Assembly (NCBI GenBank): GCA_947459245.1
Contig: CANHCV010000006.1
Span: 1-59,730, forward strand
Source of the DNA: Bacteroidota bacterium
Lineage (GTDB): Bacteria > Bacteroidota > Bacteroidia > UBA7662 > CANHCV01
DNA length: 59,730 nt
Direction of reading: 5' to 3'
Shown here: in pieces, positions 42,101-49,700 of the stretch
Numbering within the stretch: position 1 is the stretch's first letter
Layout: each line of letters starts with the position of its first letter
Notes under the pieces: model-generated
The model's database searches: none
Told to the model about the DNA's origin: nothing
What the model saw: the letters and a program-made list of their open reading frames with translations, nothing else
Translations under genes and position numbers: made by a program

Positions 42101-44370
42101 TGAATAGAAGCAATCGTTCCAACCTCGAAAGACATGGATTTAATCTTGATGCATTCTCCTTTTGATTTTACGGTAACGGAAATGTTGTAAGTTCCATTTG
42201 CTGAAAAATTAAAGGTATTCGAAGGTGTTGTTGTTGTAATGGGAGAAGATTGACTTCCGGAAGGGTCTGTAATGGTCCAAATGTATTCGTAAGGAGCATT
42301 ATAAGCTGGCCAACGTTGAGCTACATCTTCATATACATAAAAGGTTTGGTTAAAGGCTGCACCACCAGCACCCAAACAGCCTCCGGTTGGATTTGGAACT
42401 ACGTTTCCACCTACCAATCTACCCCAATCAATAAAGTAATTCTTTACGAAGATGGTTTTTTCAACGGTATCGGTACAACGGTTCAAAAGCGGACTAATAC
42501 CCATGGTTTGGCGAATAACGAAAGCGCCACTTGAATCGGTTAAAACAATGGGTTGAATGTTGGTCCAGTTCGATGGGCCAGAAGTTCTTAGGATGTTCGA
42601 AGGATTACCTGGGCGATACACTTCAATTTTATATTGGAAAAGTGGATTGCCTGGATCAGGAATCAAGTGAGTTAAATTAGCAACTGGAGGAGCAACTACC
42701 GCAGGCGGAGATTTTAAATCCAACAATTGGTCGCAAGTAAGGGTATCTCCAAGTGTTTGAGAAATCCAAGGAGAATTAGCGAAAAGTGCATCTGGAACAG
42801 CTCTTTGAACCGAAATTCGGGTAGAAACATCTTCACAACCATCAGATGACACCAATCGAAGTTGGTAAAATCTTTTTTCACCCAGCAAATTAATGGTATC
42901 CGTAAAAATATTAATTGGTGTTCCAACAGTACTGTCAATGATAGTAATATTATCTGCAGCATAACGAATCCAACGATTGGTGTAGGTATTTCCCGCAGGT
43001 CTCCATGATGTTGAATCAATCATTTGGAAAATAAAAGGAGAATCGCAACTTACAGGAGGATTAGGATTTCTCAGTAAAAATCTGGCAATCGGGCCTTTTG
43101 TGCGAATAATATTATTGAGGGTATCAGCTGTTGGGCAAGCTCCATTCCATTTAAGAATGACAGAATTCAGTCCAGAATCCGTTGCAACAATGGTAGAATA
43201 CTTGTACTTGGCCAAACCTGTTGTGGGAGAACCACCGGGCGCTACCACAGCTTTATAGGTTGGACGAATTGCCCCAGTGTTTTTAACCAAGCCATAGAAA
43301 TCCCAGCTGAAGGTTCCTCCAGGCAAATTGGATGACGTATTGGTGCTGTTTTGCAAATCAAAAACCTGGTTCATACAAACTTGCACTTGTGAACGTCCGC
43401 CATTGATTGTAAAATTCAAATTTGGTGCGTTATCAACTTTAAATGATCCAAAAGGAGCAGCGATGGTTGAAGAACAACCACGAGCAATCACCAACAATGA
43501 AATTTGGTACTCGCCAGGAGTAGTAAAGGTTGGTAATGCCAAAGGTGCGGAAGGAGGACTTGTTCTTACGAACACTTGTGGTGGGGGCGGTGTTGCGCCC
43601 ATGGTAGTAAGCGTCCAAACGGCAGAATCAACCACCACTCCGCTAGGGATGGACAAATTGGGTGTAAATGTATAGTTTGCTGGTAAGCAAGAATTAAAAC
43701 CTAAAGAAGATGAAAAATTACCTTGAATTGGACGAATAATGGTAATAGGGAAAAGAATGCTAGTGTCCTTTACGCATTGGGTATTATCAAAAACAACAGC
43801 CTTTACGCGAAAAGTATCGGAAGATGTAAAAGTAAAGCCCATGGAAAAAGGTGGAGACGTAGAAACAGTAGAGGTTTGGGCGAAAATTTTATTCCCGCTG
43901 CGGTTATAAACCTCCCAAACAACGCTATTTACATTGCTGGTATCAACCAACGAAAAGACCTTTCGAATGGGCGTTCCGCACGATGAAAAAATGTTGTTAT
44001 CTACTGTAAAAGCTGGATTTGGAAATGCATTAACCGTAATGGAGGAGTTGAAGGTGGTGAATACACCGGGAGCAGTTTCAACCCTACAAACAATGTTCTT
44101 TGGCCCTGCGGAACTATAAATCCCTTGAGCAATAGGTAAATTATTACAAACAAATCCATTCCCATCACCCATGTCCCAACAAATAGAAATAGAATTTGCA
44201 GGTGGATTGTTAAGGGTAAAGGAGTAGGCTGCCGTTGGCAAACAACCAACCAAGACAGTGCTGCTAATTTGTGCTTTCAAAGCACTAATTCCGGCTAAAC
44301 CAACTAGAAACGTTAATGTTAAGAATAATCTACGCATGTGTGTTTTCATGTCCATCTTTTCTGTTTTCAT
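39193..44370 (-). CDS. Giant T9SS surface protein with gliding-motility-type C-terminal domain (paralogue 2)
   Basis: A 1725-residue secreted protein, full-length paralogue of 33900-39053: matching N-terminal SICWDMGDGNGFVCNN, PKD-like FVFGWGDGSSNYT and YSWNFGDGTGW, fibronectin-like segments, and the same C-terminal sorting domain (IPTAFTPNGDLLNDTLF ... GIITLLK). The start is uncertain: ATG codons at 44370, 44349 and 44337 precede the signal peptide (RRLFLTLTFLVGLAGISALK, then AQ). The first ATG is only 5 bases after the hldD stop, so it is read through from hldD. GC-richer at third positions than its paralogue, suggesting different selection or expression. Confidence 0.88.
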   Translation of the reverse strand: MKTEKMDMKTHMRRLFLTLTFLVGLAGISALKAQISSTVLVGCLPTAAYSFTLNNPPANSISICWDMGDGNGFVCNNLPIAQGIYSSAGPKNIVCRVETAPGVFTTFNSSITVNAFPNPAFTVDNNIFSSCGTPIRKVFSLVDTSNVNSVVWEVYNRSGNKIFAQTSTVSTSPPFSMGFTFTSSDTFRVKAVVFDNTQCVKDTSILFPITIIRPIQGNFSSSLGFNSCLPANYTFTPNLSIPSGVVVDSAVWTLTTMGATPPPPQVFVRTSPPSAPLALPTFTTPGEYQISLLVIARGCSSTIAAPFGSFKVDNAPNLNFTINGGRSQVQVCMNQVFDLQNSTNTSSNLPGGTFSWDFYGLVKNTGAIRPTYKAVVAPGGSPTTGLAKYKYSTIVATDSGLNSVILKWNGACPTADTLNNIIRTKGPIARFLLRNPNPPVSCDSPFIFQMIDSTSWRPAGNTYTNRWIRYAADNITIIDSTVGTPINIFTDTINLLGEKRFYQLRLVSSDGCEDVSTRISVQRAVPDALFANSPWISQTLGDTLTCDQLLDLKSPPAVVAPPVANLTHLIPDPGNPLFQYKIEVYRPGNPSNILRTSGPSNWTNIQPIVLTDSSGAFVIRQTMGISPLLNRCTDTVEKTIFVKNYFIDWGRLVGGNVVPNPTGGCLGAGGAAFNQTFYVYEDVAQRWPAYNAPYEYIWTITDPSGSQSSPITTTTPSNTFNFSANGTYNISVTVKSKGECIKIKSMSFEVGTIASIQASPNSGDSLVVCTNTDITSISANGSQGASFTYRWAVFNATAAGKGAVVNTALPTSPVFVSNLTDFNPTFRIKNNNAYYLVVTVTNDRGCTSTAEIVVRGSSITAVLRPDTSMACPGYKSFLSYNSDAVSYDWEFTDPIGNLGNPLVTTLNNAYPLDSSLGFFGIGGIKTVKLTVTSQYGCIDDTTINLNVGGPIPSLTVTTPSSKRGCDSLNVVIQDRSVNIDRFVFGWGDGSSNYTLGQTNSHVYKYPYSVKNDSLVIYTINLLAIGQNCVVPYTDTITVYPRPIVSGFAVADSLCSPASFTLNDTSRFAPNGNYGAGTNNTIYSWNFGDGTGWNTQTAPVPSRNRTKTIATPGIYNVLVAITNPWGCVDTNRLARVRVLDTPVANFYAVDSVKCWANGSNGFIFNDASTYPNSSARGWKWYWSDPTAVPNGLNGYNTTGPSTGAVNFTVPGANTNTTHTISLVVTNAFGCTDSISKPNYITVRDTVPLASITPTYITVDPLSLRDHVEINWRSRTAPEFLNYEIFRNNTSIATITNSTTTTYTDVFDVVNAGSSVNYKMRINDVCNQPSSFDTTHSTIKVSVNGVATGGYATNNITFNAYEAWGAQTALDYYEVFRKKGTTGAYAPVGRVAPVVGNTNYLYVDSGLCSDTFYYYVKALHKNYADPRFGYFSISNYDSIVANFSVVVTPLEINYVTVEANNKISMTWTTAPLATGVLKNYILQRIDPSNPTPVVIYRGTATSYSDVTVDASTKVYKYVVRYEDQCGNLSNPSDTSVNILATSSTVKIPNYDAYDMKIDWTPYATWKNGVIRYDVEVKYPNGWRTIGSVPGNSLTFTDVNAPRNEIDGAYCYRVKAIENDATPDSSFSNETCINYPSKILIPTAFTPNGDLLNDTLFVNGAGLKAYDFRVYDRWGKCVFQSTDITEGWNGRLQNTGDPCQSGIFSYILIAKGQDFKRYNQKGIITLLK

Positions 44371-44375
44371 CTAAT

Positions 44376-45344
44376 TTAAAGGATCGATGAGGAATTTTCC
44401 TTTTTAAGTTCGCGAACGTACTCGGAAACCCCGCCTTCGATAGGGGTAAAAATAAGAGATTTTTTTTTGAAAAACGAAATCATATTTGCTTCCGTAAAAT
44501 ATTGGTATTGTTTTTGAAGCACATCGGGCATATCAACATAGACCACTTTTTCAGGCAAACCCAGCGCATTGAAAATTACTGTTGATAACTCGTTGAAAGA
44601 CCGAGCGCAACCTGTTCCAGCGTTGAAGATTCCAGTTATTTTACGATCTAACATGATGTTTATCATCATGATAACCAAATCTTTAACGAAAACAAAATCT
44701 CTTTTCTGCTCTCCATCCGGCACCGCTTTGCGGTAAGATTTGAAGAGTTTTAATTCTTGTGTTGAGGCAATTTGTTGATAAGCATGGTACACCACCGAGG
44801 CCATTCTTCCCTTGTGATTTTCCCGATTTCCGTAAACGTTAAAAAATTTTAAGCCTACCCACTGAACGGGTTTCCTTTTTTGCTCTATGGCCCAAAGATC
44901 AAACCGATGCTTGGACCATCCGTACGGATTCAACGGCTTTAGTTGATGAATTCTAGACAAATCGTCGTCGAAACCCTCGGAACCATCGCCATACGTTGCA
45001 GCCGAACTCGCATAACACAACGGCAATCCAAACCGAACACAATGCTCCCAAACGTGCTTAGAATACTCAAAATTCAACCGATTCAGCACCTCTTCATCTT
45101 GCTCAAGCGTATTGGTTCGAGCTCCCAAATGAAAAACGTATTGAACCTGTTGATGATGCTGCTGCAACCAATCAAAAAAACCATCCCGATGAACCAATTC
45201 TTTGTAAATCAATCCTTCCCAATTGGCTTTTTTCTCTGGAACTGAAAAATCATCTACCAAAACCAAGTCGCGAAACCCCTTCTCAGCAAGGCCTTCCGCC
45301 AAATGGCTTCCAATAAATCCAGCTGCTCCAGTAATAACAATCAC
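44376..45344 (-). CDS. hldD: ADP-L-glycero-D-manno-heptose 6-epimerase
   Basis: A 322-residue short-chain dehydrogenase-type epimerase: MIVITGAAGFIGSHLAEGL (NAD binding), VFHLGARTNT, SSAATYGDGSEGF, and the catalytic YxxxK as NPYGWSKHRFD; GLKFFNVYGNRENHKGRMAS is typical of HldD. It makes the L,D-heptose donor for the LPS core. The downstream giant T9SS cargo gene begins 5 bases after the stop. As T9SS cargo is anchored through LPS in the best-studied systems, the pairing may be functional (inference). Confidence 0.9.
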   Translation of the reverse strand: MIVITGAAGFIGSHLAEGLAEKGFRDLVLVDDFSVPEKKANWEGLIYKELVHRDGFFDWLQQHHQQVQYVFHLGARTNTLEQDEEVLNRLNFEYSKHVWEHCVRFGLPLCYASSAATYGDGSEGFDDDLSRIHQLKPLNPYGWSKHRFDLWAIEQKRKPVQWVGLKFFNVYGNRENHKGRMASVVYHAYQQIASTQELKLFKSYRKAVPDGEQKRDFVFVKDLVIMMINIMLDRKITGIFNAGTGCARSFNELSTVIFNALGLPEKVVYVDMPDVLQKQYQYFTEANMISFFKKKSLIFTPIEGGVSEYVRELKKENSSSIL

Positions 45345-45360
45345 AATTTTTCCTTTTTAG

Positions 45361-45368
45361 CAAAGATA
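45361..45368 (-). promoter_or_regulatory. -7 promoter box of hldD
   Basis: TATCTTTG on the minus strand, 16 bases before the hldD ATG. It faces away from the identical box for queD (45379-45386); the boxes are separated by only 10 bases, so the two promoters must compete for polymerase. Confidence 0.55.
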
Positions 45369-45378
45369 AACGTGTTTG

Positions 45379-45386
45379 TATCTTTG
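45379..45386 (+). promoter_or_regulatory. -7 promoter box of queD-fabD
   Basis: TATCTTTG, a perfect match, 4 bases before the queD ATG at 45391, predicting a leader of about one base. Confidence 0.55.
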
Positions 45387-45390
45387 CATC

Positions 45391-45804
45391 ATGATTTTTG
45401 TGACAAGAAAAATGCATTTCAATGCAGCACATCGGGTTTATCAACCCAATTGGTCGGAAGAACAAAACCAAGCCTGCTTTGGAAAATGTGCCAATGCGAA
45501 TTGGCATGGCCATAATTACGACCTTTTTGTAACCGTTAAAGGCGAAATAAATCCCGATACTGGATTTGTTGTTGATTTGAATTGGATGAAAAAAATCATC
45601 GAAGAACACATCATCGATGTATTGGATCATAAAAACCTCAATCTCGACGTTCCATTTATGAAGAATAAAATGGCATCTACCGAGGTTCTTGCCGTTGAGA
45701 TTTACAACATTTTGCAACCACTCCTTGCTGGAGCGACCTATTCGTTGCACGGAATTAAACTGGTTGAAACCGAGCGGAACTTTGTTGAATATTTTGGAAA
45801 TTAA
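45391..45804 (+). CDS. queD: 6-pyruvoyl-tetrahydropterin synthase / 6-carboxytetrahydropterin synthase family
   Basis: A 137-residue protein with the zinc-binding His of FNAAHRV and NWHGHNYDL, catalytic Cys in GKCANANWHGH, and the C-terminal STEVLAVEIYNIL. Family members make carboxytetrahydropterin for queuosine or act on pterins; in Bacteroidota QueD is the usual role. Start: ATG at 45391 (MIFVTRKMHFNAAH) fits the family N-terminus; the alternative ATG at 45412 would remove the first strand but give a normal leader. Followed by fabD after 4 bases. Confidence 0.85.
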   Translation: MIFVTRKMHFNAAHRVYQPNWSEEQNQACFGKCANANWHGHNYDLFVTVKGEINPDTGFVVDLNWMKKIIEEHIIDVLDHKNLNLDVPFMKNKMASTEVLAVEIYNILQPLLAGATYSLHGIKLVETERNFVEYFGN

Positions 45805-45808
45805 TCCC

Positions 45809-46693
45809 ATGAAAGCATACATTTTCCCGGGCCAAGGCGCCCAATTCCCTGGAATGGGAAAAGATTTATTTGATTCCTCGGAAATAGCGAGAAACATGTT
45901 CCATCGCGCTAACGAAATCCTCGGATTCGACATTTCAAAAATCATGTTTGAAGGTTCGGAAGAAGACCTTCGCCAAACCAAAGTAACCCAGCCTGCCGTG
46001 TTCATTCACTCGGTTGTCCTTGCCACGTTGTTGGGAGATCAATTCCAACCCAACATGGTCGCCGGCCATTCGCTTGGAGAATTTTCCGCACTCGTTGCGG
46101 CCGGCGCCCTCTCTTTCGAAGACGGCCTCCGTTTGGTTGCTGCTCGCGCCATGGCCATGCAAGAAGCTTGCGAAATGCAACCTTCCACCATGGCGGCCAT
46201 CCTCGGACTCGAAGATGCGGTTGTAGAATCGGTTTGCAACCAAATCACCGAAGAAGTGGTGGTTGCGGCCAATTTCAATTGCCCCGGACAAGTAGTTATT
46301 TCCGGATCTTTGAAAGGAGTAGAAATCGGATGCCTCAAACTCACCGAAGCCGGCGCTAAACGCGCAGTGCCCCTTTCCGTTGGTGGTGCATTCCACTCCC
46401 CTTTGATGGCACCCGCTCAAGAAAAACTTGAAGCCGCCATCAATCAAACCGAAATCAATACCCCCCGATGCCCCGTTTATCAAAACGTGGTGGCTCGAGG
46501 CGTTTCCAACCCCGACGAAATTAAACATAACCTCAAGATTCAACTTACCGGAGCTGTTCGTTGGACCCAAAGCGTGCAACAAATGCTCACCGATGGAGCA
46601 ACCGAGTTTTACGAAGTTGGCCCCGGAAAAGTCCTCCAAGGGTTGGTGAAGAAAATCGATCGGAACGCAACCGCAGAATCTGCTCAATTTTAA
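45809..46693 (+). CDS. fabD: Malonyl-CoA:ACP transacylase
   Basis: A 294-residue acyltransferase starting MKAYIFPGQGAQFPGMGKDL. The catalytic Ser88 lies in AGHSLGEFSALVAAG and the catalytic His in GGAFHSPLM; YEVGPGKVLQGL is the C-terminal signature. It loads malonyl groups on ACP for fatty acid synthesis. An in-frame ATG at 45689 lies within queD and is rejected. Followed by a 19-bp stem terminator. Confidence 0.97.
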   Translation: MKAYIFPGQGAQFPGMGKDLFDSSEIARNMFHRANEILGFDISKIMFEGSEEDLRQTKVTQPAVFIHSVVLATLLGDQFQPNMVAGHSLGEFSALVAAGALSFEDGLRLVAARAMAMQEACEMQPSTMAAILGLEDAVVESVCNQITEEVVVAANFNCPGQVVISGSLKGVEIGCLKLTEAGAKRAVPLSVGGAFHSPLMAPAQEKLEAAINQTEINTPRCPVYQNVVARGVSNPDEIKHNLKIQLTGAVRWTQSVQQMLTDGATEFYEVGPGKVLQGLVKKIDRNATAESAQF

Positions 46694-46711
46694 TAATTAT
46701 CCAAATCATCA

Positions 46712-46753
46712 TTCACGAAAAAGCCCCGAAGGAATTCGGGGCTTTTTCGTGAA
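46712..46753. terminator. Bidirectional terminator between fabD and the LamG gene
   Basis: Perfect 19-base stem from TTCACGAAAAAGCCCCGAA (46712-46730) to its complement at 46735-46753, loop GGAA. T-runs occur inside both arms, so it serves both convergent genes. Confidence 0.9.
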
Positions 46754-46765
46754 ATCTATTTTCTT

Positions 46766-49700
46766 TTATCTCTGAATCATGAGTTTCTCAAGATGGCGAA
46801 CCACTTGCTGATTTAAATCGGTAGCAACCACTTCCAGATGGTACAATCCTTCAGCCAAATTCTGATAGTTCAACGTTTGAACATCAACTGGAGATAACAT
46901 TTCGCGCTTAACCAAACGGCCATCGCTGGAATACAAACTCACTTGAACATTCGACACCGTGGTTCCTAACTGCAACTGGAATTCTCCACGGTTAGGATTC
47001 GGATAAATTGCAACGTTGAATCCAGCAGAAGAAATGGAACGGCAAGCAACAGTGCTGATAGCCAAGACTCCAGGCTGCGACCATCCGCAATTTGAAGTGA
47101 GATATTGCGCTCCCAACGAACCTGAAATGAACGAACCTGCATTTCTAATGACCGCACTGTTCGCGTTCTGACTCACCAAAACCAACCCGGCGGGCAAATT
47201 GAAGCGGTAACGCGTTGCAGTGGATACCGCTGGTATCGAAAATGTAGCAGTATCTCCCGGACAAAGAACACTTGGGCCGCTAAGTACCGTCTTGGGCAAT
47301 AAATTGATGCTGATCGATCTTGAATTCGTATTCCCACAAGGAGAAAGTCCTACCACGGTAATTCTTCCGCTGGTAAATGCTGATGCAAACATGACCTGAA
47401 TACTGGTGGTTCCCTGACCCGAAACTAACGTTGCATTTCGAGGAACGGTCCACAAATATCCATTGCATCCATCGGCCTGAAAAACGGTATAAGTTGCCAA
47501 ATTTGCAGTACCTCGAAGGTCACAAACTGCAATATCTGCTTGAGCAACCATTGGTGCATCTGTTGGCTTACCGGTTCTTGGGTAAATCGCCCTAGGCTGC
47601 CCACTTCCGCAAGCATTGATTGGCGTAACACGAATTTGGCCGGTGGTATAATTGGCTGGATACAACACCTGAATAACATGGCTATCCGTTCTTCCAACAG
47701 CTACAATACCGTCGGTTAACATCCACGAATAGGAGGAAGCCTCGGAATCCCGATCAACAGAATAGGTGGCTAAATTATTGGTTCCGCGGATACCACAAGG
47801 ATTCATGAATCCAATGATGGTATCAGGGCGTACAGGAACGGTTAAACGCTGAATCACCACTTGGGAATCGCTTCGAGAAATGCAACCATTGAAATCGGTC
47901 ACTTCCACCCAAACGGAATTGCTTTGACGGACTTGAATGCTGGAACTTCGGGCACCCGTGCTCCACAAGAAAGAACGACCTGCTGAAGCCACTAAAGTAA
48001 CAGAACCATTTCCACAGAATTCAAGTGGGCCATTTGCGGTAATCACCGCTTTTTGTATTTCATTCACCACCAAATTCAAAACAACCGTGGTGGTACATCC
48101 TGATTGATTTACGCTGATAAACGAATACTGACCAGAATTCGAATAATTCTGCCCTCCAAACGAATAAACTTGTCCACGACAAATGGAATCAACAATGGTA
48201 ATCACTGGGTTGGCGTTTACATTCAAAGTAAGAATGATCACCGAATCACAACCTTGGCTGTTGGTTAAAATGGATTGATAAACCCCTGGCTGAGTAAGAT
48301 TTTGGCCATTGAAAGCATAACTGCTACCGTTGCAAATAGCGGTACTGATGCGCTGGGTATCGGGTTGGGCAAATTGAAGATCTAAAACCACGAAAGAATC
48401 GCAACCAAAAGAACCAAGCAAGGTATCGACATAGAACCCTGATTGGGTTAATGTTTCTCCTCCAAAAATGTAGGTTGAGTTTCCACAAACCTTCGCAGAA
48501 ATGGAATCCACAGAAATCGGATTAACGTTCAAACTCAAGGTAACAACCGAGTCGCAACCATATGAAGAACGCAAACTATCTACGTAAACACCAGGTTGCG
48601 AAATCAACCTTCCACCAAAAACATACGGCTGATTGGAACACGTATTGGCTTGGATGGACGTAGCTTGAGGAGTTCCTACCCGAACCACAATGCTGTCGGT
48701 ACAAAACGTATAACCGTTCGTAACCGTGCAGTAATAAGTAGTCGTTTGAGTTGGGGCAACCGTGATGGAAGAAGTGGTATCTCCCGTAGTCCACAAATAC
48801 GATTTTTTATCGGTTGTACCGGTAACCAATGCGGTTAACTGGGCCGTTGAGGTGCCCCAATTGGAGGCAAAAATGGCAATGGAGTTGTATCCTTGAATTA
48901 AATTCTGGGCAATCGGATACGTTTGTTTTGCTCCCATGCTGCTGTTTCCGTACCCAACAAAACGACCGTTGACAAACGCATAATATTCGTTTTCTGCCGA
49001 AACCTCCAATTGGAAATCGGTATTCGGTTGGCCATTCACCTCAAATACTTTGCGGAAATACGCATCGTAAACTCCAGTTCCATCGGGATGCCAAATGGGT
49101 TGAGCTCCGGAAATGTTGGAAGTCCCTTGAATTCTTGCAGATGGCCAGAAGGAATTGGTATCGTTAAATCCAACGTATTCCCATCCTTCCGGATTCAAAA
49201 CACTCACTTTCCAAGAAGCATCCGTGGGTACAAAAATGCTATCAGGGGTGGTATTTCCTAAATTTTGTCCTTGAACGCTCAAAGTAATGGATGATCCGAT
49301 GCAAATGCTGGTATCTCTTCCCAAATCCAAGGTCAATAAATCAACATAAGAAGAATCGGTAGCAGTACATCCGTTCTGATTTACAACAACCGAGTACCAA
49401 CCGCCATTCACGGGCAAGATGGTTTGGGTGGTCGCTTTATTGCTCCACAAATAGGTGGCTCCAGGATTTCCGGCATCCAAACGCCCGGGATTTCCGCATT
49501 GGAAAAGGGTGTCGGGAAGGGCAACCACGGGAGGATTGGGCTTAACGGTAATGGTAACACTATCAACACATGAAGTGACGCCGTTGCTCACGGTACAATA
49601 GTACGTGGTGGTTTGAGTTGGAGTAACACCAATGTAAGGCGTAGTTGCTCCGTTGCTCCACAAGTAAGTGAACTGATTTTGAGAATTTTGAAGCTGGTAG

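Noticed and set aside
45283-46005. Leftward 240-codon open frame antisense to queD and fabD
   Set aside because: It is antisense to two conserved genes and overlaps the hldD start; no motif.
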